A stretch of 64,000 nucleotides of DNA from Vibrio maritimus. GTDB lineage: Bacteria > Pseudomonadota > Gammaproteobacteria > Enterobacterales > Vibrionaceae. The notes under the pieces are model-generated. The model was not told the DNA's origin. It ran no database searches and worked only from the letters and a program-made list of their open reading frames with translations. Position 1 is the first letter of the stretch, and every line of letters starts with the position of its first letter. Below, in pieces: positions 29,839 to 38,813 of this stretch. Location of the stretch: positions 208,647 to 272,646 of the forward strand of contig JYJJ01000034.1 of assembly GCA_003263775.1 (NCBI GenBank). The letters run 5' to 3'. Made by a program: the position numbers and the translations under genes.

Positions 29839-30599
29839 CTAGAAATCATCAACAATAAGCAGTTCAATGTCATGTCCTTCAAAGTGCTCTGTGTTTTCAG
29901 GCAACCGATCTGCAATTACAATATCGATGTCATCAAGTGTCGCGAATCGAGAGAATGCTTTGCGTTCAAACTTATTGTTATCACAGCACACCACAACTTT
30001 GTTTGAGCGTTGCACCATCAAACGCTTGGTTTGAGCAAGTTGGATATCTGCAGCGAATGCTCCCTCACTATTGAGGCTGTTGGTGCCCATAAAGGCAATA
30101 TCAATATTGAGTTCACGAAGCATGGCGGAATAGTGATTGTGGTAGGTACAGTGGTAGCCTGTCTTTACAAAGCCACCCAAAAGAAACACTTGAATGTGAG
30201 GGGATAGCTCCAGTAGCTTTGCGATGTCAAAATCGTTAGTCACCACAGTAAGACCACGATGATCTTGGATGTGTTTGGCAATGTGATAGGTTGTGGTACC
30301 AGTATCTAACAACACAGTTTGATGGTCTTTAATTAACTCCGTCGCCTTTTTACCTATCGCTAATTTTTCTAGTTCATTGATGCTTTGGCGAGTGTCTGAA
30401 TCGAGCTCATGGTGGCATCGGTTTTGGCTAGCGCTCCACCATACGTTTTGATAAGAAGATCTTTATCTTCCAGCGCTTTCAGGTCGTTACGTATTGTCGC
30501 TTGTGTAACGGAGTAAAGCTCAGACAACTCTTTGACCGAGACCTTTCCCACTTGGTTTAACTGCTTAACAATTAACCCTTGGCGCTCTTCTGCAAACAT
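29839..30599 (-). CDS. DeoR-family transcriptional regulator, frameshifted near 30408
   Basis: Sugar-phosphate-responsive repressor. N-terminal DeoR HTH (FAEERQGLIVKQLNQ, SVTQATIRNDLKALEDK, YGGA) and C-terminal ISOCOT-type sensor (LLDTGTTTYHIAKHI, VFLLGGFVKTGYHCTY, FMGTNSLNSEGAFAAD, CCDNNKFERKAFSRFA). A missing G near 30408 splits it; joined text reads MELDSDTRQSINELEKLAIG. Start ATG 30599 is supported by GAGGAA on the - strand; an earlier ATG at 30650 lacks this. It is the last gene of the DeoC-kinase-permease operon and presumably regulates it. Confidence 0.88.
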
Positions 30600-30650
30600 A
30601 TTCTTCCTCAATAAATGTGGCGGGGTAACCCGCCACAACATCTTTATCAC

Positions 30651-31049
30651 TTAGTGAAACTCATCGAACTCGATGCGCTCTTTATCTGGGCCTTCAATCA
30701 TCATATAAGTCACCCCATTTTGACTAAAAGGTAGATACGTTGGCCCATCGACCAATGGTATATCAAGTTCTCGTAACAGGTTTTGAACCTCTCCTAAGTT
30801 TTCCACTTTGATTGCCACATGGTTGATCGCACCTTCTCGCTTGCTCGTGATTTCACCATGCAGTTGATAAAACTCCAATAACACGCCATTTTTTGCGGCA
30901 AACGCGATATGGTTCTTACCACCATTTCCACTATCAAGTTGATGACGCTCTAAGATATCGAAGCCCAGTTTTTGATAGAAGTTCACGCTTGTTTCTACAT
31001 CCTGCACTGGGATACCAATATGACCGGTGTAGCTTTGAATGTTATCCAT
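30651..31049 (-). CDS. VOC-family (glyoxalase-like) protein
   Basis: 132-aa single-domain member of the vicinal oxygen chelate superfamily with two beta-alpha-beta-beta-beta halves: GHIGIPVQDVETSVNFYQKLGF and INHVAIKVENLGEVQNLL. Candidate metal ligands are the His of GHIGI, the Glu in LLEFYQ, the His of NHVAI and the Glu in RIEFDE. Its start overlaps the permease stop (TAATG), so it is translationally coupled in the sugar operon. It may be an epimerase, isomerase or lyase of a pathway intermediate; reaction unknown. Confidence 0.85.
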   Translation of the reverse strand: MDNIQSYTGHIGIPVQDVETSVNFYQKLGFDILERHQLDSGNGGKNHIAFAAKNGVLLEFYQLHGEITSKREGAINHVAIKVENLGEVQNLLRELDIPLVDGPTYLPFSQNGVTYMMIEGPDKERIEFDEFH

Positions 31050-32383
31050 TACAGACCTCGCTTGTTACAGTAGAAGCCAAAGTAGCCGATGTAAGCAAAA
31101 CACACAGCTGGCAGAAGGAAAGCAATCTGCATGTTGCCGCTTAGCGCGTCAGAAATCATCCCCATTAGAGGTGGGATAACTGCACCGCCACCGATGGTCA
31201 TTACCACAAGTGAGCCGCCAAACTGTGTATCTTTACCCAAGCCTTTTACACACAGGCCGTAGTTTGTTGGGAAACATGGTGACATAAACAAGTTACACGC
31301 GATGAGAGCAAACAGAGACAATTCTGATGGATTAAGCGCTGCGAACGTAATCAATACAAAGTTGATGATGCCGTAGATACCAAGCAGCTTTGAAGGCTCA
31401 AGGCGCTTCATCATCGCTGTTGCCACTGCTTTACCAAGAGCGTATAGCACTAGGCCTGCCATTAGGTAATTTGCCGCGGTATGCTCTGTCATGCCTTGAT
31501 AAATCATCTGAGCAAAGCGAATGGTGAATGACCAAATACCTACCTGAGCACCAACGTACAGGAACTGAGACATCAAACCTTTACGGAAGTGAGGGATTTG
31601 CATCAGGCGGCCAAAAGATTCTTTAATATCTACCTTTGGTTCATCTTGTACAGTTTCTGGGCGACATGCTGGAAACTTAGTAAAGATAAAGATAGCCGCA
31701 ATCACTAGCAAGAACACGCCCATGAACAGGTACGGTGTTACCACCTGCTCCACCATTTCATGACGAATAACGTTTGCCGCTTCAGGTGCCATCGCTAGCA
31801 GCTCTTCGTGTGATACGTCTGACTTACTAAACACGAGTTGCTGGCCAATGAAAATACCACCGAATACCCCAACAGAGTTAAACACTTGAGAAAAGTTAAT
31901 GCGCTGTGTCGACGAATCAATTGGACCAAGTAGCGTTGAGTAGGTGTTACATGATGTCTCTAGGAAGGCTAAGCCTGAAGATACAATCAGTAGACAACCA
32001 AGAAACGCGCCGTAAGTCATCACATTCGCAGCAGGAATGAATAAGAAACAACCCAAAGCGTAAAGCGCCAAGCCCACAACGATGGCCGTTTTGTACGAGT
32101 ATTTCTTCACGACTGTTGCGGCAGGAATCGCAAACGCAAAATAACCAAAGAAGAATACCGATTGAACCAATGCCGATTGTGTGTCTGATAATTCAAAGCC
32201 TTTACGGAACTGAGGAATCAACACATCGTTCAGGCTGCCCGCGATACCCCACAGAACAAACACCAAACAAACCATTAGGAATTTACCCCAAGGGATCGTA
32301 GGTAGGTAACAACTGGTATCCAGTTCTACTGCTTCAACGTCTTCATTGGTTTTTGGCGTATCATTTATTGCTGTATTAGCCAT
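31049..32383 (-). CDS. FucP-like sugar permease (MFS, FHS family)
   Basis: Twelve-segment proton-sugar symporter of the fucose-galactose-glucose permease family. Diagnostic segment: VLWGIAGSLNDVLIPQFRKG with the Asn/Asp of TM1; also YALGCFLFIPAAN, FLETSCNTYSTLLGP and SPCFPTNYGLCVKGLG late in the protein. I choose ATG 32383, 7 nt after AAGGAT; the ATG 9 nt earlier sits on that site. Its start overlaps the last codons of the kinase gene by 8 nt. With the kinase and aldolase beside it, it probably imports the free sugar that the kinase phosphorylates; identity unknown. Confidence 0.93.
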   Translation of the reverse strand: MANTAINDTPKTNEDVEAVELDTSCYLPTIPWGKFLMVCLVFVLWGIAGSLNDVLIPQFRKGFELSDTQSALVQSVFFFGYFAFAIPAATVVKKYSYKTAIVVGLALYALGCFLFIPAANVMTYGAFLGCLLIVSSGLAFLETSCNTYSTLLGPIDSSTQRINFSQVFNSVGVFGGIFIGQQLVFSKSDVSHEELLAMAPEAANVIRHEMVEQVVTPYLFMGVFLLVIAAIFIFTKFPACRPETVQDEPKVDIKESFGRLMQIPHFRKGLMSQFLYVGAQVGIWSFTIRFAQMIYQGMTEHTAANYLMAGLVLYALGKAVATAMMKRLEPSKLLGIYGIINFVLITFAALNPSELSLFALIACNLFMSPCFPTNYGLCVKGLGKDTQFGGSLVVMTIGGGAVIPPLMGMISDALSGNMQIAFLLPAVCFAYIGYFGFYCNKRGL

Positions 32384-33908
32384 GTTGTACATCCTTATTC
32401 AATTTTTCTGCTAACGAATCAAGCTGATCTAGGCGGTTATAAAAACGCTGTGAGGAGGTATAAAGATCGTCATACACCTCAAACATGGCTTGATAGTGGT
32501 CGACCCACTCTGGGATCGGCAGGATTTCTTTATCGAAGATGACGACGCGTTTCGCCGCTTGCTCAACCGAGTCAAACAAGCCCACACCAACACCTCCAAG
32601 CATTGCGCAGCCAAGCACCCCGTTCTCTTCGACATCCGTTTTGACAATGGGAACGTTGTAGGCCGACGCCTTAATCTGTAGCCAAAACTCATCTTTGGCA
32701 CCGCCACCGGAAGCAATCATTTGCTCAATGTTTCCAGTCTGTTTCACCATCGAGTCGAGGTTCTTCTTAGCGGCAAATGCCACCCCTTCCATGACGGAAC
32801 GGAACATATCGCCAAGTCGGTGCTTCCGAGATATGCCAAAGAATTGCGCGCGAGAATTGTTGGTTTCAGAGTTCCGCTCACCAGTGAGGTATGGCAAAAA
32901 CAGCAAACTTTTCGAGCCCACAGGTGACGCTTTGGCTTTTGCTACCAAGTCTGCATAACCAATGTTGTTTTCTTGCAAAGCAAGGCGAGCCCAGCGCATA
33001 GCATCTCCGCCCGCATCTAGAATGCTGAACGTGCCCCACGCAGGGTTCGCTAGGTGCAGATTGTTTAGTAGCAGATCAGCGGTTGGCTTTTCAGACACCA
33101 CCGTAATCAATGTGGATGTTCCAGTACTATCCGATGCTTGACCCGAACGATACACACCAGAACCCAACAAGGTCGCAGCCATATCGGAAGTACCAGCGAT
33201 AACCGGCACGCCTTGTGGAATCAAGGTGTCTTGAGAGGCTTGCTCACTTACGTGACCAATCACATCTGTAGCTAGGAAAATAGGCGGAAGAATCGATGCT
33301 GGGATATTGAATCGCTTCAACATATCCGCATCATACTGACGGCTTTCTTGAGCCATCAGATAAAAGCATGAAGCTTCACTATAATCAGTGGCAATCTTTC
33401 CAGTGAGTTTGAAGTTGATAAAGTCCTTCGGCATCAGCACTGTCTGCACTCGGCTCCAAACATCAGGTTGATTGTGCTGAACCCAGCTCAGCTTGAACGC
33501 TGGCCATGCTGTAGTTGGCGGATTATTTACAACACTTGCAAGCGCCGCAACGTCAAACTGATTTGTGAAGTCTTCGACCAAGCTTTCTGGGCGTTTGTCG
33601 TTCCATAAAATGGCACTGTCATCCGCAAGCTGACCGTTCTGGTCGAGTAAAACGGTGCCATGCATTTGCCCACAAACGGAGACGACGGCGATGTTACTCA
33701 CTTTCTCTTTGTGTAGAGTCAGCAGTTGTTTCACACAAGTTTGAGCACCTCGCCACCACGACGATGGTTTTTGCTCAGACCAACCGGTTTTCGGAGTGAT
33801 CTGGTCGTGCTCTTGTTGGATTATTTCAATGATACGACCGGATTTTTCTACCAGAGCAGCTCTAGCACTTCCGGTACCAATATCTATAGCTAATACTAAA
33901 TCTTTCAT
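32376..33908 (-). CDS. FGGY-family carbohydrate kinase
   Basis: 510-aa ATP-dependent sugar kinase. It has the N-terminal phosphate motif LAIDIGTGSARAALV, the substrate-side SVCGQMHGTVLLD and ILWNDKRPE, then MPKDFINFKLTGKIATDYSEAS and the C-terminal ATPase core (ASGGGAKDEFWLQIKAS, GVLGCAMLGGVGVGLF). It resembles xylulokinases in the LTG and DYSEAS region, but substrate cannot be assigned. It is the second gene of the operon, between the DeoC-like aldolase and the FucP-type permease, and phosphorylates the imported sugar or an isomer. Confidence 0.9.
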   Translation of the reverse strand: MKDLVLAIDIGTGSARAALVEKSGRIIEIIQQEHDQITPKTGWSEQKPSSWWRGAQTCVKQLLTLHKEKVSNIAVVSVCGQMHGTVLLDQNGQLADDSAILWNDKRPESLVEDFTNQFDVAALASVVNNPPTTAWPAFKLSWVQHNQPDVWSRVQTVLMPKDFINFKLTGKIATDYSEASCFYLMAQESRQYDADMLKRFNIPASILPPIFLATDVIGHVSEQASQDTLIPQGVPVIAGTSDMAATLLGSGVYRSGQASDSTGTSTLITVVSEKPTADLLLNNLHLANPAWGTFSILDAGGDAMRWARLALQENNIGYADLVAKAKASPVGSKSLLFLPYLTGERNSETNNSRAQFFGISRKHRLGDMFRSVMEGVAFAAKKNLDSMVKQTGNIEQMIASGGGAKDEFWLQIKASAYNVPIVKTDVEENGVLGCAMLGGVGVGLFDSVEQAAKRVVIFDKEILPIPEWVDHYQAMFEVYDDLYTSSQRFYNRLDQLDSLAEKLNKDVQHG

Positions 33909-34011
33909 TTATCGCACCTGTAGGGTAATTATTTTGTTATTTAGGAGGCGATAGAGTCACTTATTACAAGTGCCATCAATCGTATCGAAAATACGACTCA
34001 TAGCCTTGTGA

Positions 34012-34719
34012 TTAGTCGTGATCTAATTCAGGGAATAATTCTGGGTTAGCTTCTAATTGCTCTAATACTTCTTTTGTCGTTTTGATGCTCAGACCAAAAC
34101 GGCGCACACCCACTGAATATAATTGTTTGACCAATTCTAATGAGCGAATACCACCCGATGCTTTGATCGCGATACGACCTTTTGCTTGATCGGCAATTAT
34201 TGCGCAGTTTTCAACGGTCGCACCTGTTGGTGTCCAACCTGTTGCGGTTTTCATCCACGCCATGCCGGCATTAATTGCAATATCCGTTACTTTGCGAATT
34301 TGCTCTTCATTTAGATAATGAGTTTCTAAGATGGTTTTGATTGGCACTGGATGCGCCGCTTTTACTGCAGCCTTGAGCTCTTGCTCAATGTAATCATAAT
34401 CACCAGAAAGTAAACGGCCAACGTTGACCACCATATCCACTTCACGCGCACCATCAGCAATCAGCTGATGAATTTCAGCTACTTTTGTCGACGTTGCTAC
34501 ACCACCTGAAGGGAAGCCAACAGGGCCACCAATCATTACTTCTGGGTAGCCTTCTAGCTCTTCACGTAGAAAAGAGGTCCAGTTTGGCAGCACATGGATA
34601 GAGATAATATTGTATTGCTTTGCAAGCTCGGCACACGCCAAAATATCCTGTTCTGTGTTTTGAGCTTGAACTGCACTCAAGTCAATGAGTCTCGCCATAT
34701 TGCGACATACACGATTCAT
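34012..34719 (-). CDS. deoC: DeoC-family deoxyribose-phosphate aldolase-like protein
   Basis: Class I aldolase of the DeoC family, 235 aa. Schiff-base Lys157 lies in WMKTATGWTP and the second active-site Lys186 in AIKASGGIRS; the barrel also shows GGPVGFPSGG and EVDMVVNVG. In known enzymes the reaction is 2-deoxyribose-5-phosphate to glyceraldehyde-3-phosphate and acetaldehyde. Here the partners are an FGGY kinase and FucP-like permease, not deoA/deoB/deoD, so a different phosphorylated substrate is possible. ATG 34719 has AAAGGAAAG upstream on the - strand. First gene of the operon. Confidence 0.9.
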   Translation of the reverse strand: MNRVCRNMARLIDLSAVQAQNTEQDILACAELAKQYNIISIHVLPNWTSFLREELEGYPEVMIGGPVGFPSGGVATSTKVAEIHQLIADGAREVDMVVNVGRLLSGDYDYIEQELKAAVKAAHPVPIKTILETHYLNEEQIRKVTDIAINAGMAWMKTATGWTPTGATVENCAIIADQAKGRIAIKASGGIRSLELVKQLYSVGVRRFGLSIKTTKEVLEQLEANPELFPELDHD

Positions 34720-35210
34720 TTTTCTTTCCTTTCGGTTATTTGTCTTTTGTTGTGTTCAATTAAAATCCAACACCAAAATAAAATAAATCGACGTCAATAT
34801 TGAACGTGATTGGACGCATAACCCTACACAGCACCAAGGAAATAATGTGATATTGCGCACCAACTTTTTTGTTTCTTTCTCGAATTCATGATCAAAACAA
34901 AAATGAAGAAAACAAAATAAGAGACATCGAAAGAAAGTAAAAGAGAAAGATAGTAAAAGCTCTTTACAATTAGAGACTTAAAGCGTTCTTCTCTTCAATG
35001 CTCTCAGACTCCGCCCGTGAGCCATATAATAAAATAGAAACGCAATAGACTTTTGAGTAGATGCACATGCAACTTTGTACCAGTTGGGCAACAAGTCGTT
35101 ATTAGCCCGGTTAGTGCCAGCACCGGGAAACAATAACAAGAGAGACGTGGCACGTTTTGGGGCAAAATCTTGTAATAGCTTCAACGTGAATAAGCTGACG
35201 GACAATAAAG

Positions 35211-35232
35211 AAGCCCCGCGATAGCGAGGCTT
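35211..35232 (+). terminator. Hairpin AAGCC-CGC/GCG-GGCTT left of transposase unit
   Basis: AAGCCcCGC pairs with GCGaGGCTT with one mismatch and loop GATA. Could be a REP-like palindrome linked to the Y1 transposase or a weak terminator. Confidence 0.45.
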
Positions 35233-35233
35233 A

Positions 35234-35297
35234 GAGATTTAAGGACACACACCAAAAAAGAGAGAGACTTAAGAGACTTAAGGACACACACCAAAAA
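35234..35297. repeat. Two direct 25-bp repeats left of Y1 transposase
   Basis: GAGAYTTAAGGACACACACC followed by AAAAA occurs at 35234-35258 and 35273-35297, period 39 bp. The core TTTAA..GGACACACACC recurs inverted at 36559-36579. Confidence 0.8.
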
Positions 35298-35381
35298 GTA
35301 TGAAATTAGTATGATTTTACTCAAAGTGATGAACCAACAACATCCCAATCTATCCTAACTTGCTAAAGTCTCTTCACAGAC

Positions 35382-36356
35382 ATGGAGGACTTACCGTTGA
35401 CTACTGCCAGAAAACAGCTCGTTTCTGTTGACGCTACAACCTATTATCACTGCGTCTCTCGTTGCGTGAGACGCAGTTTCTTGTGCGGCAAAGACCCTCA
35501 GACAGGAGCGTGCTATGAGCATCGTCGCAAGTGGATTGAGCAAAAAATCTACGCGCTGACTCATGTTTACAGCATTGATACCTGTGCTTACGCCATCATG
35601 AGCAACCACTACCACTTGGTGGTCAATATCAACAAAGCTCGTGCTACCGCGCTCACGCAAAACGAAGTCGTCGAGCGCTGGGGTAAGGTACATAAGTTAC
35701 CTGTACTTATTCAACGTTGGGTAAATAACCAAACTTCGAGCCAAGCAGAGCAAGAAAAGTGCGTCGAGATTATTGAAACTTGGCGAGAGCGACTTTGGAG
35801 CTTGAGTTGGTTTATGAAAGAGCTGAATTACGATATTGCTTGCAAAGCCAATCAAGAAGACGAATGCACTGGGCATTTTTGGGAAAGTCGTTTCAAAAGT
35901 CAGGCTCTATTGGATGAGAAAGCTCTCGCTGCAGCGATGGCTTACGTCGACCTAAACCCTATTCGAGCTGGCGTCTCCTCAACACCAGAAGCTTCTGACT
36001 TCACGTCAATCCAAGTGCGACTCAAAGCACTGAAAAACCAACAACCCACTGCACCTTGCTTGTACCCCTTTATCGGCAACCCAACCAATGACATGTTGGA
36101 TGGTATCCCTTTTCGACTTATGGATTACATTGAACTCGTCGATTGGACTGCACGGCAGTTTCGTGAAGATAAAGCTCAAATGAGTCAGCGGGTACCATCA
36201 ATACTTCAACGATTAGACATCAATCAAACCAATTGGCTAAAAGTCTGTACACAGATGGAAAAAACACGAGCGACAGCAATTGGTACGCAAAATTTAGCAT
36301 TGGTAACAAAGATGGTACTCAACAAGCAAAAGATACACATCTACCATTTGGCATAA
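35382..36356 (+). CDS. REP-associated tyrosine transposase (RAYT, Y1_Tnp/IS200-like)
   Basis: Single-strand HUH-type transposase of the RAYT group, 324 aa. It has the metal-binding HUH motif as SNHYHLVVN and the catalytic-Tyr helix AYVDLNPIRAG, with the upstream HFWESRFKSQALLDE typical of RAYTs. ATG 35382 opens the frame, but GGAGG at 35384-35388 is better placed for the in-frame TTG at 35397. Terminal repeats GGACACACACC flank it on both sides. Such genes are usually domesticated single-copy transposases that mobilise short palindromic repeats. Confidence 0.9.
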   Translation: MEDLPLTTARKQLVSVDATTYYHCVSRCVRRSFLCGKDPQTGACYEHRRKWIEQKIYALTHVYSIDTCAYAIMSNHYHLVVNINKARATALTQNEVVERWGKVHKLPVLIQRWVNNQTSSQAEQEKCVEIIETWRERLWSLSWFMKELNYDIACKANQEDECTGHFWESRFKSQALLDEKALAAAMAYVDLNPIRAGVSSTPEASDFTSIQVRLKALKNQQPTAPCLYPFIGNPTNDMLDGIPFRLMDYIELVDWTARQFREDKAQMSQRVPSILQRLDINQTNWLKVCTQMEKTRATAIGTQNLALVTKMVLNKQKIHIYHLA

Positions 36357-36558
36357 AGACTCCGTTCCTCCAGGGTGAAAACCATTTCACGGTCACTCGC
36401 TGTATAAAAATTCAAGAGACTATCCTGCCTACACTTTACATTGCCTAAGAAAGTAGTTTTCAAAGCAGTAGTGACTGCCGTTTTCCAGATATTACACAAC
36501 CCACGCTCTCAAACTCTACCAATGTATGCACTATACATTTCTAATCAAGATTGCTAGA

Positions 36559-36579
36559 GGTGTGTGTCCTTTTAAATTC
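36559..36579. repeat. Inverted copy of the transposase-flanking repeat
   Basis: GGTGTGTGTCCTTTTAAATTC is the reverse complement of the left-side repeats (TTTAAGGACACACACC) with two extra A:T pairs. It brackets the Y1 transposase on its 3' side, 200 bp after its stop. Confidence 0.8.
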
Positions 36580-36648
36580 TCGCAACAACTCGAGAAATAA
36601 CTGATCCTAACTATACTTTTGGTTGCTCACTCACAAGGAATATGTCTA

Positions 36649-38622
36649 ATGAAAAACACATTTATTCTTCATTCTGAGTATCCACCCTCTGGTGATCAAC
36701 CCGAAGCCATTGCGAGATTGATTGAAGGCGTCAATAGCGGCAAAACTCACCAAACCCTCAAAGGTGTCACTGGGTCTGGCAAGACCTTTACCATGGCGAA
36801 TATCATTCATCGCCTGCAGCGCCCTACGCTAATTTTGGCTCACAACAAAACACTGGCCGCTCAGCTGTATAGTGAGATGCAACGATTCTTTCCAGAGAAT
36901 GCCGTTGAGTATTTTGTTTCTTATTACGATTATTTTCAGCCAGAGGTCTACATCCCGGGCAGCGACCGCTTTATCCGTAAAGATTCAGCCATAAATGAGC
37001 AACTAGAACGATTACGTTTATCCACCACGAAATCTCTGATTGAGAGGCGTGATGTAGTGGTTGTCGCGTCGGTGTCGTCTGTTTATGGATTAGGAGACCC
37101 GCAGGCGTATCGTGATTTACAAATCCCTTTAGCGGTTGGAGCTCAATTAAATCTAGACGACCTGTTAAAGCGTTTAGCGCGCTTACAATACACACCTACT
37201 CAGCAAAAACTTTCACGCGCGGGCTATAGGGTACAAAACAATATCATCGATATCTTTCCCGCAGACTCTGAGAAAGATGGCATTCGTGTAGAGCTAAACA
37301 AAGGGACGATTCATCGTCTGAGCTGGATAGATCCAGCGACAGGAGTCGAGCTAGCACCTTGTAGCGAATACAAAGTATCACCAAAAACCCTCTACGCCTC
37401 TTCTGCAGAGAAAGTACGTGAAGCTAGCGAGCAAATTAGACTTGAAATGGAGAGCAGAGTTGCAGAACTCAGTGCTGAAAATAGAGTGACCGAAGCCGCT
37501 AGGTTGTATGAGCGCTGCATGCACGATATTGAAATGATGCAGCAATTAGGCTATTGCGGAGGGATTGAAAACTACGCCTGCTATCTGAATGATAGAGATC
37601 CCGCTTTACCACCAACCACTCTCATGGATTATTTACCTAAAGACGGCCTCGTCTTTATTGATGAATCTCACGTGATGGTGCCTCAGATTAGCGCGATGTC
37701 AAAATCAGACCGCAGCCGCAAAGACACCTTAATTGACTATGGATTCCGTTTACCCTCAGCACTCAATAATCGTCCACTCACCTTTAGCGAGTTTGAAAAA
37801 GTAAAACCTCAAACCATCTTCGTGTCAGCGACACCAGGGAAGTATGAAGTTAAACGTTCAAATGATGTCGTTATCGAGCAAATTATCCGCCCAACAGGGT
37901 TATTAGACCCTGAAGTTGAAGTTCGCCCTTCGGCAAGCTGCATGGAGGACTTGTTAAAAGAGATACGTATTCGCTCGGCACAAAACGAACGGACGCTTGT
38001 GACAACATTAACCAAGCGCAGCGCCGAAACACTGAATGAGTCCTTTAATGAGCAAGGTATTCGGGCTCGCTATCTTCATTCTGACGTCAAAACTTCCGAT
38101 AGAGTGGAGATCATTAATGCTCTCAGAGCCGGTGGATTTGATGTGTTAATCGGTATCAACTTACTGCGTGAGGGATTGGATATACCAGAGGCTTCGTTGG
38201 TTGCTATTTTGGATGCTGACCATGCAGGCTTTTTGCGTTCGGTAGAAGCTCTAATTCAAATCATTGGCCGAGCAGCACGCAACGTCAATGGCAAAGCCAT
38301 TCTTTACGCAGACAAAGTCACTCCAGCAATGAAACAAGCAATAGATGAATCATTGCAGCGACGTACACGGCAACAGGCCTACAATCAAACCAACAACGTG
38401 ATACCTATGAGTTCTCGTAGAAAGATTGCGTCAGCGGTAGAAGCCGCGAGACAAAAAGCCCATCACCATGTGGGATTTTGTGATGACCTTAAGAGCTTGT
38501 GTCAGCAAATCACTCAAAGGGAAAAAGGACTGTTCGAAGCCGTAGACACTAATGATGACCAAAAAATTCAACAAATTCGCGCGGAGCTAGACAGCCTTTA
38601 TAGGCAGTTTATCTTTATGTAG
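36649..38622 (+). CDS. Divergent UvrB paralogue (excinuclease ABC subunit B family)
   Basis: 658-aa DEAD-like helicase of the UvrB family. Motifs: Walker A GVTGSGKTF, the DNA-clamping beta-hairpin YYDYFQPEVYIPGSD, Walker B region DESH, TIFVSATPG, INLLREGLDIPE and motif VI QIIGRAARNVNG. It differs from enterobacterial UvrB in the hairpin flank (GSDRFIRKDSAINEQ), is slightly shorter, and its C-terminal UVR segment (ITQREKGLFEAVDTNDDQKI) lacks the usual FEEAA pattern that contacts UvrC. I start at ATG 36649, with AAGGA upstream. It may be a second UvrB beside the housekeeping copy, which is not in this window. Confidence 0.88.
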   Translation: MKNTFILHSEYPPSGDQPEAIARLIEGVNSGKTHQTLKGVTGSGKTFTMANIIHRLQRPTLILAHNKTLAAQLYSEMQRFFPENAVEYFVSYYDYFQPEVYIPGSDRFIRKDSAINEQLERLRLSTTKSLIERRDVVVVASVSSVYGLGDPQAYRDLQIPLAVGAQLNLDDLLKRLARLQYTPTQQKLSRAGYRVQNNIIDIFPADSEKDGIRVELNKGTIHRLSWIDPATGVELAPCSEYKVSPKTLYASSAEKVREASEQIRLEMESRVAELSAENRVTEAARLYERCMHDIEMMQQLGYCGGIENYACYLNDRDPALPPTTLMDYLPKDGLVFIDESHVMVPQISAMSKSDRSRKDTLIDYGFRLPSALNNRPLTFSEFEKVKPQTIFVSATPGKYEVKRSNDVVIEQIIRPTGLLDPEVEVRPSASCMEDLLKEIRIRSAQNERTLVTTLTKRSAETLNESFNEQGIRARYLHSDVKTSDRVEIINALRAGGFDVLIGINLLREGLDIPEASLVAILDADHAGFLRSVEALIQIIGRAARNVNGKAILYADKVTPAMKQAIDESLQRRTRQQAYNQTNNVIPMSSRRKIASAVEAARQKAHHHVGFCDDLKSLCQQITQREKGLFEAVDTNDDQKIQQIRAELDSLYRQFIFM

Positions 38623-38813
38623 TGGCGGTGTCACTGACAAGACGTTCACGCAATTTAAAGAGATATCGTCTTTTTGAATTCTTGATCGTCTTACTAAGGG
38701 TCGAAAGGAAACTGTCGGTCACTTTAAGCAACAAAGAGGTTAAACTGAGTAGCTCTAGTCACTGGCTAACAGCCACTCTTACTAACACAGTTAAGCCGAT
38801 CACTATGAGGTAT

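Larger units (their letters stand above)
34720..35381. other. Intergenic region with DeoR-type GAAAG motifs and transposase repeats
   Basis: About 660 bases. It holds the promoter of the - strand sugar operon. TTTCTTTC (34872-34879) and CGAAAGAAAG (34929-34938) are inverted GAAAG-type motifs of the kind bound by DeoR proteins. 34980-35205 shows no convincing gene. The hairpin at 35211-35232 and repeats at 35234-35297 belong to the transposase unit. Confidence 0.5.

Noticed and set aside
34978..35205. 75-aa frame on the - strand upstream of the transposase
   Set aside because: No ribosome site, no recognisable domain, and it overlaps the repeat/hairpin region.
35234..35297. CRISPR array
   Set aside because: Only two copies, no spacer series and no cas genes; they are transposase-associated repeats.
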